From positions 3,658,001 to 3,722,000 of the forward strand of contig NZ_CP183878.1 of NCBI RefSeq assembly GCF_048572895.1: a DNA stretch of 64,000 nt. The letters are read 5' to 3'. Position numbers and translations under genes: made by a program. This stretch comes from Psychrobacillus sp048572895 (GTDB taxonomy: Bacteria; Bacillota; Bacilli; Bacillales_A; Planococcaceae). The notes under the pieces were generated by a model. The model searched no databases. It had not been told where the DNA came from and saw nothing but the letters and a program-made list of their open reading frames with translations. Shown here piece after piece: positions 35,526 through 44,329 of the stretch (within the stretch, counting starts at the first letter, position 1; every line of letters begins with the position of its first letter).

Positions 35526-36395
35526 TTACACGTTCACAGGCTCTGATGTTGAGGCAACATTTTTTTTAAAGAAATGTTTTGTTGCATGTAAAAACTCTTC
35601 ACGTTGTTCAATCATTGCCCAGTGACCACATTTTTTAAATACATGCAATTCACAATTCGGTAAGTGATCTAATGCATATAAGCTACTTTGTAATGGAACA
35701 AAGCGATCAAAATGTCCATGAATTAAACAAAATTCATTTTGCATACGTTCGAAGGCTGTTTGTGGAATTAGCATTTCAGTTAAGCTAGATTTCGTGAAAT
35801 TCTCCCGATATGAACGGTAAATTTCTGGGCGTTGGAACATTTCGAAACGCTGTTCTACCACTTCGTCAACGAAGTCTTTCATGTTCTCAATGTCATACAC
35901 AAACCATGATAATAAGTTTCGCAAGTTTTCTTTTGTAGGATCTAGATGGAAGTTGGCTAACTTCATTAGCTCAACTGTCGGCTCTTTTAATAACACACCA
36001 GCACCCATTAATACATTTTTCGGGAATCGTTCTGGTGCCGCCATATTTAAATACATTGCAATCACACCACCCAGAGAGTTTCCTACTAAATGGGCTCTTT
36101 CAATTTGTAATGTATCCATTAAATCTAAAATTTGTTTTACACGTATTGCCATCCATTGTACGCCGTTTTCGGGATAGTCTGTTGGATGATCTGTATCTCC
36201 AAAACCTACTAAGTCCGGTGCCACAACATGATAATCTTTCGCGTAATCTTCTATTACGTGCTGCCAATTTGCTTTTGCTCCAGCTCCTGGTCCTGAACCA
36301 TGTAGTAAAATCACCGTTTCTTTATTTCCTTTACCAGACTCATAGATAAATGTTCCGTAATCCCCTGTTTGTACTTTATGTGCTTGAATAGACAT
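35526..36395 (-). CDS. Meta-cleavage-product C-C hydrolase (BphD/HsaD-like) (1)
   Basis: A 289-residue alpha/beta hydrolase. It has the MCP-hydrolase signature LLHGSGPGAGAKANW, nucleophile Ser107 in VGNSLGGV, acid Asp230 in HGHFDRFVP and His258 in CGHWAMIEQ. It hydrolyses 2-hydroxy-6-oxo-dienoates from ring cleavage into hydroxypentadienoate and an acid. It lies between the FAD flavoprotein and an HsaA-like oxygenase in one transcript. Confidence 0.92.
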   Translation of the reverse strand: MSIQAHKVQTGDYGTFIYESGKGNKETVILLHGSGPGAGAKANWQHVIEDYAKDYHVVAPDLVGFGDTDHPTDYPENGVQWMAIRVKQILDLMDTLQIERAHLVGNSLGGVIAMYLNMAAPERFPKNVLMGAGVLLKEPTVELMKLANFHLDPTKENLRNLLSWFVYDIENMKDFVDEVVEQRFEMFQRPEIYRSYRENFTKSSLTEMLIPQTAFERMQNEFCLIHGHFDRFVPLQSSLYALDHLPNCELHVFKKCGHWAMIEQREEFLHATKHFFKKNVASTSEPVNV

Positions 36396-36407
36396 ACAAG
36401 TTCCCCC

Positions 36408-37898
36408 TTATTTCAGTTGATATTCTGCTTGAACATATTTCGCTGCTTGGCTACCGGCAATTTTACCAAATACAGAGCCTGATGTAAGACCTGCTCCTCC
36501 TGGATAATTATCATAATATAGTCCACCTACAATTTCTCCAGCAGCATATAAACCTTCGATTGGAGCTGTATCTTCATGTAATACTTGTGCTTTTTTTGTA
36601 ATGTGTAGACCCCCATATGTAAACGTAATTCCGCAACCAATAGCGTATGCTACAAATGGTCCTTCATCAATTGGGGTTGCCCAATTTGATTTTGGCACGC
36701 TTAATCCTTCTGTACCTTTGCCGTCTAACACATTCGGATTAAATGGGACATCCATTACTGCTTTGTTGAAGTTTTCTACCTCTGTTAAAAAGCTCTTATG
36801 GTCTACATCACCCATCAATTCCACTAGTTCTTCTAATGTATCTGCTACTACTTTTGAGACAGAGCGGCCCTCATATTCTTCTCGTAAAAACGGTTTGCCT
36901 TTTGCATCGAACACTTGCCATGCATATTGGCCTGGTTGCTTTAAAATTTCTTTTCCAATTTTGGCATACGTATAATTTCGAAAGTCCTCTCCTTCATTGA
37001 TAAAGCGTTTTCCTTCTTTATTTATAAGGATGCCAAAGGGATAGCTTAACTTTTGAAAGCCTTCTTTGAAGTTTGGCAAATACCGATCACCACCTACTGC
37101 ATGTGCACCAGACCAATTGCCAATCGTTCTTGCTCCCACATCGATGGCCATTTTCAACCCTGCTCCTGTATTAAATTTGCATCCGCGCGTATGAACGCTA
37201 TCCCATCCAGGACCTAGGTATTTTGTACGCATTTCGACATTCGCATGAAAGCCACCACTTGCAAGTACAACAGATTTACACTGGATATATGCATCTTGCT
37301 TTTGCTGACGAACATGAATACCTTGAATTCGTTTATGCGTCATGTCTAACTTAACTCCAGAGGTATTATATAAAATACGGACACCCAATCGTTTTGCCTC
37401 CAAATGAAGTGCATCTACTAGGCCTTTTCCACCGCCAACTGCTTCTAATACCATACCACCCCAAAACTTGAATATTCCATCTATTTTAAAGGCTTGACGT
37501 CCATAAATAGGAATCCATTTCACTTGGTGAGATGTTAACCACTGCATTACTTTGTAGCTTTCCTTTGCCAAAATATTGGCTAAGTCATAATCTGTTCGAT
37601 AATTGGAGAGGCGACTCACATCTTCAAAAAAATGCTCTTTCGTATAAACACCGAAGTCTGTCATTGAAAATTCCTCATCTGTCATCTCTGGTAATAGTGC
37701 CCTAACTTCTTCACCATTATTGTAAGCAAAACGCATTGAACCATGGGTATATGTGGTATTGCCACCTTTTTCGACCTCTGAGGAAATTTCTAAAACGATG
37801 ACATCACTTCCTTGTTCCGCGGCAGCAATGGCTGCACACATGGCGGCATTTCCAGCACCTACTACTACAACATCTGCTGTCAATGCTTGTGACATCAT
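36408..37898 (-). CDS. FAD-dependent oxidoreductase, TcuA/KstD-like (flavoprotein 3)
   Basis: A 496-residue flavoprotein. The Rossmann motif VVVGAGNAAMCAAIAAAEQG is followed by EKGGNTTYTHGSMRF. The C-terminal AAGEIVGGLYYDNYPGGAGL completes the FAD site. Two ATG codons are adjacent (37898 and 37895), and GGGGG spacing favours the second. It sits exactly between two hydrolase genes of the ring-cleavage operon, so it could prepare or aromatise an alicyclic substrate. That is inference, since the family also includes tricarballylate and fumarate enzymes. Confidence 0.86.
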   Translation of the reverse strand: MMSQALTADVVVVGAGNAAMCAAIAAAEQGSDVIVLEISSEVEKGGNTTYTHGSMRFAYNNGEEVRALLPEMTDEEFSMTDFGVYTKEHFFEDVSRLSNYRTDYDLANILAKESYKVMQWLTSHQVKWIPIYGRQAFKIDGIFKFWGGMVLEAVGGGKGLVDALHLEAKRLGVRILYNTSGVKLDMTHKRIQGIHVRQQKQDAYIQCKSVVLASGGFHANVEMRTKYLGPGWDSVHTRGCKFNTGAGLKMAIDVGARTIGNWSGAHAVGGDRYLPNFKEGFQKLSYPFGILINKEGKRFINEGEDFRNYTYAKIGKEILKQPGQYAWQVFDAKGKPFLREEYEGRSVSKVVADTLEELVELMGDVDHKSFLTEVENFNKAVMDVPFNPNVLDGKGTEGLSVPKSNWATPIDEGPFVAYAIGCGITFTYGGLHITKKAQVLHEDTAPIEGLYAAGEIVGGLYYDNYPGGAGLTSGSVFGKIAGSQAAKYVQAEYQLK

Positions 37899-37932
37899 AA
37901 TACCCCCTTTTCTGAAAGTGCTTTAAATATTT

Positions 37933-38787
37933 TCATACCAACTCTTTAAAAAATTGTTGAATTAAATAATTAAATTCATCCTTTTTCTCAATTTGAGTCC
38001 AGTGTCCACATCGGCTAAAAACATGAAGTTGTGCATTGCCCAAATGTTCTAATAAATAGTAGCTAGATTCAATCGAGCATACTTTGTCATCTCGACCATG
38101 TACAAGTAAGATTGGATGCTGCAGTCTATATAATGCGACTGTTGGAATCGGCACCGCTGCTGTGGCAAAAATAGAATTATTCGAGCGTTTAACTTCCTCT
38201 CGCATTGCATTTTCAAATCGCGGCTTTGTCACTTCATCAATGATAGGTTGCATTGCCTCCTTGTCATAAACAAACCATCCCATAATTTGCTGAAGGCGTT
38301 TTTCAGATGGGCTATCATAAAAGTTTTTAGCACGTGCCAGCTCCAAACTTAACTTCGTATTTGGTGTTCCTCCTGGCCCCATTAATACAATCCGATCAAA
38401 ACGTTCTGGATATTCAACTGCTAATTCTAATGCAATCGAGCACCCTAAAGAGTTTCCAACTACATGGACCTTTTCTAATTTGTAGTGATCTAAAATTTCA
38501 ATTACTTGTTCCATCCAGCAATCCATCCATGCTTGACGATTTTTTAACGGTACTTCTGGATGATTGCTTTGAGCAAAACCATATAAGTCTGGTGCTAAAC
38601 AATGGAATTGTGACCCACAATCATTTAACGCATATCTCCAGTTTGCAATTGCTGTTACTCCTGGTCCTGAACCATGTAAAAACAAAATTGTTTCTGGATG
38701 TTGTTGACCTGATTCATTCATCCATGTGGTATATTTGCCTGTTTTTATTGCTTGCGATGTAACCGTTACTTCTGTTGTTGCCTGCAT
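37933..38787 (-). CDS. Meta-cleavage-product C-C hydrolase (BphD/HsaD-like) (2)
   Basis: A 284-residue alpha/beta hydrolase with FLHGSGPGVTAIANW, Ser113 in VVGNSLGCS, Asp234 in HGRDDKV and His262 in CGHWTQIEK. It is clearly homologous to hydrolase 1 but well diverged, so they probably act on different ring-opened compounds. It lies directly downstream of dioxygenase C and upstream of flavoprotein 3. Confidence 0.92.
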   Translation of the reverse strand: MQATTEVTVTSQAIKTGKYTTWMNESGQQHPETILFLHGSGPGVTAIANWRYALNDCGSQFHCLAPDLYGFAQSNHPEVPLKNRQAWMDCWMEQVIEILDHYKLEKVHVVGNSLGCSIALELAVEYPERFDRIVLMGPGGTPNTKLSLELARAKNFYDSPSEKRLQQIMGWFVYDKEAMQPIIDEVTKPRFENAMREEVKRSNNSIFATAAVPIPTVALYRLQHPILLVHGRDDKVCSIESSYYLLEHLGNAQLHVFSRCGHWTQIEKKDEFNYLIQQFFKELV

Positions 38788-38802
38788 ATTTATACCTCCC
38801 CT

Positions 38803-39753
38803 TTATGCTTCAATTGTTGGAATGATGAGTTCATTGCCTGTAATGCTGTCACCCCAAAATGTATTTCCAAGCGCACGCTCTTCTGGTCGCCATACAACCG
38901 TCTCCCAATCTGGTTCGAAGATTAAGTACCCTCCTGTAAACAGTTCTACACGACACCCACTACCGGGATCAATGACATATAAATAGATAGCTTGTGAAAT
39001 ACTATGTTTGCCAGGACCGATAAATTGTAGATTAGATTCTTTTAAAATATCTGCTGCTCGTAAAATATCACCTACATCATCTAGCCAGTATGAAATATGG
39101 TGGAATCGTGCAGTTGTTTCTAGTTTTTCATGTGTCACTAGAGCGATATCATGAACAAGTTCTGTCACACTCATCCAACCTGCTAGTAATGTACCATTTT
39201 CATCTTCAATGCATTCATTAATACGGAACCCTAGCTCATCTACAAAAAAGGCATACACACTTTTGGCATCTGCACATGTATGAATGTTGACATGATCCAA
39301 ACGTCTAGGTGAAATTCCCTTTGCCCAAGATTTATATGTTTGGTTTTTAAGGACCGATTTACGATGTTCTTCGACTTGGGGACGCTGGGTATCATAATAT
39401 AATTCAATACGATGACCAGATGGAGCAGTAAATCGAATTGCTTCTCCAATACCTGGTGTTGTCCAAGCAGGTATATTTTCTATTTCATAGCCTTTTGCAG
39501 ATAACTGCTGTGCAAACAATTGCACGTCTTCTTCTCTTTTTGTACGCAAACCAAAGTGTGTCACCTTTCCAGTCTTTCCTGGGCTAACAACTAAACTATG
39601 ATGTTCAAAGTCACCCCAAGCGCGAAAGTAATAACTATCACCTATTTGTTCCGTACATTCCAGTCCAATTACTTCTTGAAAAAAGTTAACGGATGTCTCC
39701 ATATCTGAGGTTTGCAATGACACATAACCTAACTTCGCAATTTTAGGATTCAT
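38803..39753 (-). CDS. Catechol 2,3-dioxygenase-type extradiol dioxygenase (C)
   Basis: A 316-residue two-domain VOC enzyme with iron-ligand motifs RRLDHVNIH, RFHHISYW and CRVELFTGG. The tail YLIFEPDWETVVW is shared with enzymes A and B. It is separated from B by five genes but is closer to it than A is. It lies between HsaA-like oxygenase 2 and hydrolase 2, forming a self-contained hydroxylate-cleave-hydrolyse set. AAGGAG lies 11 bases before the ATG. Confidence 0.92.
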   Translation of the reverse strand: MNPKIAKLGYVSLQTSDMETSVNFFQEVIGLECTEQIGDSYYFRAWGDFEHHSLVVSPGKTGKVTHFGLRTKREEDVQLFAQQLSAKGYEIENIPAWTTPGIGEAIRFTAPSGHRIELYYDTQRPQVEEHRKSVLKNQTYKSWAKGISPRRLDHVNIHTCADAKSVYAFFVDELGFRINECIEDENGTLLAGWMSVTELVHDIALVTHEKLETTARFHHISYWLDDVGDILRAADILKESNLQFIGPGKHSISQAIYLYVIDPGSGCRVELFTGGYLIFEPDWETVVWRPEERALGNTFWGDSITGNELIIPTIEA

Positions 39754-39860
39754 TCACTGACTAACTCCTTTCTTTCTTTATTGCTATTTTAATAGAATTA
39801 AATTCTTCAAAACTATAGAAAAAACATACGAAAAACAAATCATTCTTCATTAGTTTTTAC

Positions 39861-41060
39861 TTAATAGCGAATTGCATTTGGCTCTATCCCTACTAATAAT
39901 CGACCATAATTTTCGCGTGTTATGACAGGAGATAAAGAACGATGAGAATGCATCGTAATAAAATCACGAATTAACCGTTGCATTGGATTTTGGTCGTATA
40001 CAAAACCTGAACCACTAGCAGCAAGTAACTCATCCATCGCTTCTTTTAATAATTGGTTCGCATAACCGATATCTGTTAGCGCTTTCAAACGAAGCTCTTT
40101 TGGCATAATTTCTTGTTTTGCTGCCCACTCATCCATACCTTTAGCTAAATTCATTAAATACATTTCAGCTGTTTCCACTTTTAATGTTGCTGTTGCAAGC
40201 AATGTATGTGTACTTGCTGCGTCTTTAATCATCTTCACGCCCATATGTACAGCTGTACGATAAGGCAACCCCTTCTTAAAGTTTTCCAACATTTCTTGTA
40301 CAACCCCTAATGCCGGTAAGCCTAGCGAAAGAATTAATGCTGGGAATAAAGCAGTGCTATATAAGGGAATATCGCGTAAATGTGATGATTTGAAATCTCC
40401 ATTTAATACATCGAGATAAGACGTTACACGATTTTCTGGTACAAAGACATTTTTCATACGAACAGCATTACTCCCGGTACCTCTTAGGCCTAGCGTGTAC
40501 CAATCATCCTCAATTTCGAGTTCGCTAAATGGGACGGTCATTAACAGTTGCTCCAAAATTTCTCCGTTTTCATCTTTGATATACATGCCAAAGTAACCCC
40601 ATGTGGCATGCAATGATCCTGAACAAAACATCCAGTGACCTTCCTCGATTAAATAGCCTCCATCTACTTTTTGTACTTTGCATTCTCGAGGTTCGTATAC
40701 CCCTGCAAAGAGAACATCTTCTGGATCTTGGCCAAAAATTTCTTCATGTGCTTCTTCATTAAATGATTCCGCAACCATTAATTCTCGAATGGCACATAAA
40801 GAAGCAATCCAACCGGTTGAAGCACATGCCTTTGAAAGCTCTACAATGACCCGTGCATATGTTTCCACACTTAATTGCAAACCACCGTAACGTTTGGGAC
40901 GTAAAATTTTAAAAATACCTGTATCTTTTAGTTCTTGAATCGTTTCTTCTGGAATACGGCGTAACTCCTCCGTTAATTTTGCACGCCCACGGATTTTTTC
41001 TGCTAATACCTTCGCTTCATCAATAATGGCTAACTCATTTTTTGTTAATACTTCTGGCAT
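39861..41060 (-). CDS. HsaA/HpaH-type flavin-dependent monooxygenase, oxygenase component (2)
   Basis: About 399 residues with the acyl-CoA dehydrogenase type-2 fold. Conserved segments include STGWIASLCAIRE, FCSGSLHATWGYFGM and DDWYTLGLRGTGSNAV. The C-terminal FITMHSHRSLSPVITRENYGR is the HsaA-like tail. It is the first gene of the minus-strand run, divergent from the regulator. ATG 41060 follows ACAGGAGTGAATACG; the frame is open to 41123 without a better site. It shares the single flavin reductase at 30672. Confidence 0.87.
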   Translation of the reverse strand: MPEVLTKNELAIIDEAKVLAEKIRGRAKLTEELRRIPEETIQELKDTGIFKILRPKRYGGLQLSVETYARVIVELSKACASTGWIASLCAIRELMVAESFNEEAHEEIFGQDPEDVLFAGVYEPRECKVQKVDGGYLIEEGHWMFCSGSLHATWGYFGMYIKDENGEILEQLLMTVPFSELEIEDDWYTLGLRGTGSNAVRMKNVFVPENRVTSYLDVLNGDFKSSHLRDIPLYSTALFPALILSLGLPALGVVQEMLENFKKGLPYRTAVHMGVKMIKDAASTHTLLATATLKVETAEMYLMNLAKGMDEWAAKQEIMPKELRLKALTDIGYANQLLKEAMDELLAASGSGFVYDQNPMQRLIRDFITMHSHRSLSPVITRENYGRLLVGIEPNAIRY

Positions 41061-41285
41061 CGTATTCACTCCTGTCTTGTAAGATATATTAAATGTATCG
41101 AAAGTAATTTTAGAAATGTACAATGAAAATCGTTGAATTTTAACTTCAATACCAATAAAAACTACTCAAAATGTAGAAATAGTTAATTTTCATTTAATTC
41201 ACTCTATATTTTACTAAATTTTCTGATAAAATATCTTTAATAACTGTTTTATTCCTGTAAAGAATTTACGAAAAGAGGCGAGCAA
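41061..41285. promoter_or_regulatory. Divergent control region of the aromatic island
   Basis: 225 AT-rich bases separate the regulator from the first monooxygenase. TTGAA-7-TTCAA arms around 41133-41149 form a weak dyad that could be an operator. GATAAAATAT near 41225 could supply a -10 for the regulator. No CcpA site is recognisable here. No -24/-12 (GG-N10-GC) promoter is evident, consistent with the regulator's lack of a sigma-54 domain. Confidence 0.4.
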
Positions 41286-43109
41286 ATGACTTTACCAACG
41301 TTTGATAAAGAACTGTATACAACTTCAAATTCATTTGGCTTATTACGTAAAGAACTTATCGAGCATTTAGGACATGATCATGCAAAAACATTCTTATTAC
41401 GGTATGGATGGAATTTAGGAGTGGCCCATGCAAAAGAAGTAGATCGTATGCAACTTAGATTACGAGAAAAGTTAGACAGTGCATCCTCTTATCATTTAAA
41501 CACCGGACAAATTACTGATTTAGTATCCGAACGAGTATTAGAATTAGATGAACACGATAATATTAAAGAAATTTATGCAAAAGGAATTTGGATTGATTCA
41601 TATGAAGCTTCCGAGCATTTGCAGCATTTTGGGATGAGTAAACAAGTTACCTGTCACACATTGGCTGGTTATGCAAGCGGTTTCACCTCTTATTTAACAA
41701 AAAAAGAAATATATATAATTGAAGTAACTTGTCGCGCACGGGGAGATGCGGAATGTGCGTTTGAGATGAAGGCTCTAGAAGACTGGGATAAGGAAACACA
41801 ATCGTATGTTATTAAAATGAATCATTCTCGTATGATTGATGAACTAAATACGACCTATGAACAGCTTTATCAAGAAAAGCGTTTAACAGAGCTAGTGTCT
41901 ATTTTTCATAACAATTTAACAAAAGGACTTACACAAGGAATGAAACTGGAGCAATTATTAGAAACAATTTACGAAACGCTCGATACGCCTGTTGTGTTGC
42001 AAGATTTAAACTTAAATCCATATTTAACTGCTGGCATTACATTAGAAGAACTCAATAGTTTATATGATGATTTTGCTAAGCAGGTCGGACAAACCAGATC
42101 AGGAAAGCTTTTGTTAAAGCCAATCGAACCCGAGCATCCATTACAAATAGATGGTAAAGAACATACTCGGCTCGTTTGTCCAATTACCGTGCATCATCAA
42201 ATTATTGGCTATATTGCATTTATTTATCCAACGCAGACAAAGGCATTAGAATTTGAGAGAGACTTTATCCAACGGGCAGCAACAGTTTGCTCTCTTCATT
42301 ATTTAAATGAGAAATCGAGTTTAGAAGCCATTGAGAATATGAAAGCTTACTTCTTTGAACAACTATTGCAAAAGCAATATACATCAAAAGCGAGTATGAC
42401 TTATCGTAGCTACTTAATGGAAATCGATTTAAATCAGGACTTTTTTATCGGCAACGTCAAAATCCTTAAAAATAGCATGCAGATTAAAGAGCAACAAATA
42501 TTAGAAAAAGTCATTCAAACATTTACAATCTATTTGGAAATGCATAAAATACCTATTTTCATTACCTCATTTCAAGATGAAATAATTTTTTTAATGCAAA
42601 AACAACCAAGTACAATAGAAATGGCTGAAAGTATAATAAAGCACTTACAACGTTCCTTCAAAATTTATGATTTTCGAATTGGCATTAGCCGTATCATTCA
42701 AGATATTGAAGATATTCCGGAAGCACACCAGCAATCGATTATTGCTTTAAACATTGATAAAAAGCAATCAATCGTCTTATTTGAAAACACAAGTATCATT
42801 AGCTCAATTATTAATGCACACAACAAAACTTCGATTGTTCAACTAGCAAAACACGAATTAAAGGCTATTTTAGAATTAAAAGAAGCAAAAAAAATGGAGT
42901 TTTTAAAAACACTCCACACATTTTTAAAAAATAATGGTAACTTGCAACAGACGATGTTAGATTTAAATTTATCAATGAGTGGCTTAGTATATCGCATTCA
43001 AAAACTCGAAGATTTATTAAACAAAAATTTACGAAACTCTAAAGATTCTTTCGAATTAATATTCTGTATTGAAGCATTAGAGATATTAGGTGAAGTTGAA
43101 ATTGAATAA
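41286..43109 (+). CDS. XylR_N-V4R-PucR chimeric transcriptional activator
   Basis: A 607-residue protein. Residues 1-~95 match the XylR/DmpR N-terminal domain and ~100-165 the V4R small-molecule domain. The zinc ligands Cys123, Glu146, Cys149 and Cys157 have the same spacing (23, 3, 8) as I recall for MopR/DmpR. Trp102 aligns with the MopR phenol-pocket Trp. Residues ~190-340 look GAF-like, ~345-520 GGDEF-like of the PucR/CdaR type, and ~545-600 are an HTH_30 (NLQQTMLDLNLSMSGLVYRI). The AAA+ sigma-54 module of XylR is absent. It is divergent from the ring-cleavage operon it presumably activates. Confidence 0.88.
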   Translation: MTLPTFDKELYTTSNSFGLLRKELIEHLGHDHAKTFLLRYGWNLGVAHAKEVDRMQLRLREKLDSASSYHLNTGQITDLVSERVLELDEHDNIKEIYAKGIWIDSYEASEHLQHFGMSKQVTCHTLAGYASGFTSYLTKKEIYIIEVTCRARGDAECAFEMKALEDWDKETQSYVIKMNHSRMIDELNTTYEQLYQEKRLTELVSIFHNNLTKGLTQGMKLEQLLETIYETLDTPVVLQDLNLNPYLTAGITLEELNSLYDDFAKQVGQTRSGKLLLKPIEPEHPLQIDGKEHTRLVCPITVHHQIIGYIAFIYPTQTKALEFERDFIQRAATVCSLHYLNEKSSLEAIENMKAYFFEQLLQKQYTSKASMTYRSYLMEIDLNQDFFIGNVKILKNSMQIKEQQILEKVIQTFTIYLEMHKIPIFITSFQDEIIFLMQKQPSTIEMAESIIKHLQRSFKIYDFRIGISRIIQDIEDIPEAHQQSIIALNIDKKQSIVLFENTSIISSIINAHNKTSIVQLAKHELKAILELKEAKKMEFLKTLHTFLKNNGNLQQTMLDLNLSMSGLVYRIQKLEDLLNKNLRNSKDSFELIFCIEALEILGEVEIE

Positions 43110-43117
43110 ATTTTTGC

Positions 43118-43149
43118 AGCTTGCGCTTTTAAGAAGCGTAAGCTTTTTT
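43118..43149 (+). terminator. Terminator of the chimeric regulator
   Basis: AGCTTGCGCTT and AAGCGTAAGCT form an 11-bp stem with one mismatch, followed by six T residues. Confidence 0.85.
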
Positions 43150-43190
43150 GAGGGTTTAATCATTTCTCAATAAATTCTAATGAGAGATTA

Positions 43191-43230
43191 TACAAAAAAC
43201 TAGAAGACTCTTGTCTTCTAGTTTTTTGTA
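43191..43230. terminator. Bidirectional terminator with perfect 18-bp stem
   Basis: TACAAAAAACTAGAAGAC and GTCTTCTAGTTTTTTGTA pair perfectly around TCTT, with T-runs on both strands. The stop codon of the small minus-strand ORF lies in the right arm. Confidence 0.88.
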
Positions 43231-43382
43231 GATATCATTTTATATATCTTATCTATTACATAGACACCACCCAATAATAAAAAGAAAGCAATAATATAAT
43301 TGAACAAACTTTTCTCTATTTCGAGGATGTTCAATAAATAAAGAAAAACAATGGCCCAGATTATTATAAATGTGATTTTAAT
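43218..43382 (-). CDS. Small two-helix membrane protein with apparent ATT start
   Basis: A 54-residue ORF encoding two hydrophobic helices (ITFIIIWAIVFLYLLNIL and NYIIAFFLLLGGVYVI) separated by EIEKSLF, with a basic tail ending STKN. No ATG, GTG or TTG lies at a suitable place. An ATT at 43382 sits six bases after AGGTGG, next to the end of the Nudix gene. Its TAG lies in a perfect terminator stem, as for the TipAS gene. The coding pattern is convincing but the start is uncertain. Function unknown. Confidence 0.5.
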   Translation of the reverse strand: MKITFIIIWAIVFLYLLNILEIEKSLFNYIIAFFLLLGGVYVIDKIYKMISTKN

Positions 43383-43399
43383 GACATCCCACCTACTTT

Positions 43400-43828
43400 C
43401 TAATTCGGAAGTTTATCCACTCCATTTTTTAATACCTTCTCAATTATGTGGATATCCTCTGGATAAGCTAAGTCCAGGTTCTGGATTTCTTCGAATGACT
43501 TCCAAGCAATTTCATGTATAAATTCATCTGGATCCTGAAGTGCTATTTCTCCACTTATTATTTCTACTAAAAAGTATTCTACATAGTAAGAGATACCATG
43601 TTCACTGAGAACCCCACTTTTATTATGTACCTTGTCCGTCGTTTTCACTTTGAATCCAGTTTCCTCACTGAATTCTCTTATACAACATTCTTCTAATGTT
43701 TCTCCCTCTTCAAGTGTCCCAGAAGGAACTGTCCATTTCTTATCTTCTCCAGGGGCTGCTTGAAGTACCATTAATACGTCCTTCTTTTCATTTACACAAA
43801 TACCTGCTGCACCTTTCCAGCTAAACAT
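43400..43828 (-). CDS. Nudix hydrolase
   Basis: A 142-residue protein. The Nudix box GTLEEGETLEECCIREFSEETG is complete (GX5EX7REXXEEXG), which coordinates Mg2+ for cleaving nucleoside diphosphate-X compounds. The C-terminal DEFIHEIAWKSFEEIQNLD helix is typical of MutT-like members. It follows the alkyltransferase-like gene by 19 bases and precedes the small membrane ORF, so all three probably share one mRNA. A nucleotide-sanitising role is possible. Confidence 0.9.
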   Translation of the reverse strand: MFSWKGAAGICVNEKKDVLMVLQAAPGEDKKWTVPSGTLEEGETLEECCIREFSEETGFKVKTTDKVHNKSGVLSEHGISYYVEYFLVEIISGEIALQDPDEFIHEIAWKSFEEIQNLDLAYPEDIHIIEKVLKNGVDKLPN

Positions 43829-43847
43829 AAACCATCACTTCCTTTCT

Positions 43848-44177
43848 TTATATCCAGTCTTCCTCCACTACATTAAGATCATAACGTGATTTTTTTAAAT
43901 CTACACGTCCATTTGCGGAAAAGTGGACCCCTTCCGCTTCAAGCATTGCTTTTTGGGAGTACGCCGCTTCTTCATCCGCTATAACAATTTCCCCTTTAAC
44001 ATTTATCACACGGTGCCAAGGAAGATTATAATTTGTGCTCATGGAGTGTAAAACACGAACAACCTGTCTTGCTCCTCTTGGGCTTCCTGCAACTTTTGCA
44101 ATCTGTCCATACGTCATCACTTTTCCTGGTGGGATGGACTTTATAATATGAATTACTTTTTCAGTAAAAGGGTTCAT
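43848..44177 (-). CDS. Alkyltransferase-like protein (MGMT DNA-binding domain, Trp for Cys)
   Basis: About 109 residues corresponding to the C-terminal domain of O6-methylguanine methyltransferase. GKVMTYGQIAKVAGSPRGARQVVRVL is the helix-turn-helix and arginine-finger region. The active-site PCHR motif reads PWHRVI, so it cannot accept alkyl groups. Such ATL proteins bind O6-alkylguanine and recruit excision repair. ATG 44177 follows AAAGGAAGTTGCGTG. Confidence 0.88.
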   Translation of the reverse strand: MNPFTEKVIHIIKSIPPGKVMTYGQIAKVAGSPRGARQVVRVLHSMSTNYNLPWHRVINVKGEIVIADEEAAYSQKAMLEAEGVHFSANGRVDLKKSRYDLNVVEEDWI

Positions 44178-44329
44178 CACGCAACTTCCTTTCATTCCTC
44201 TTTATTATAACTGACAATTTTTAAAATTATAATTTTATTTAGTTCAGTACCTTGCATAAGATAATACTATATGATATATTCTATCTAAGGTACTGTTCAT
44301 TGAGTAGTAGCGGAAGGAGGAAATAATAG

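Noticed and set aside
43848..44177. Active O6-methylguanine methyltransferase
   Set aside because: The active-site Cys is replaced by Trp in PWHRVI and the N-terminal domain is absent, so it is an alkyltransferase-like protein.
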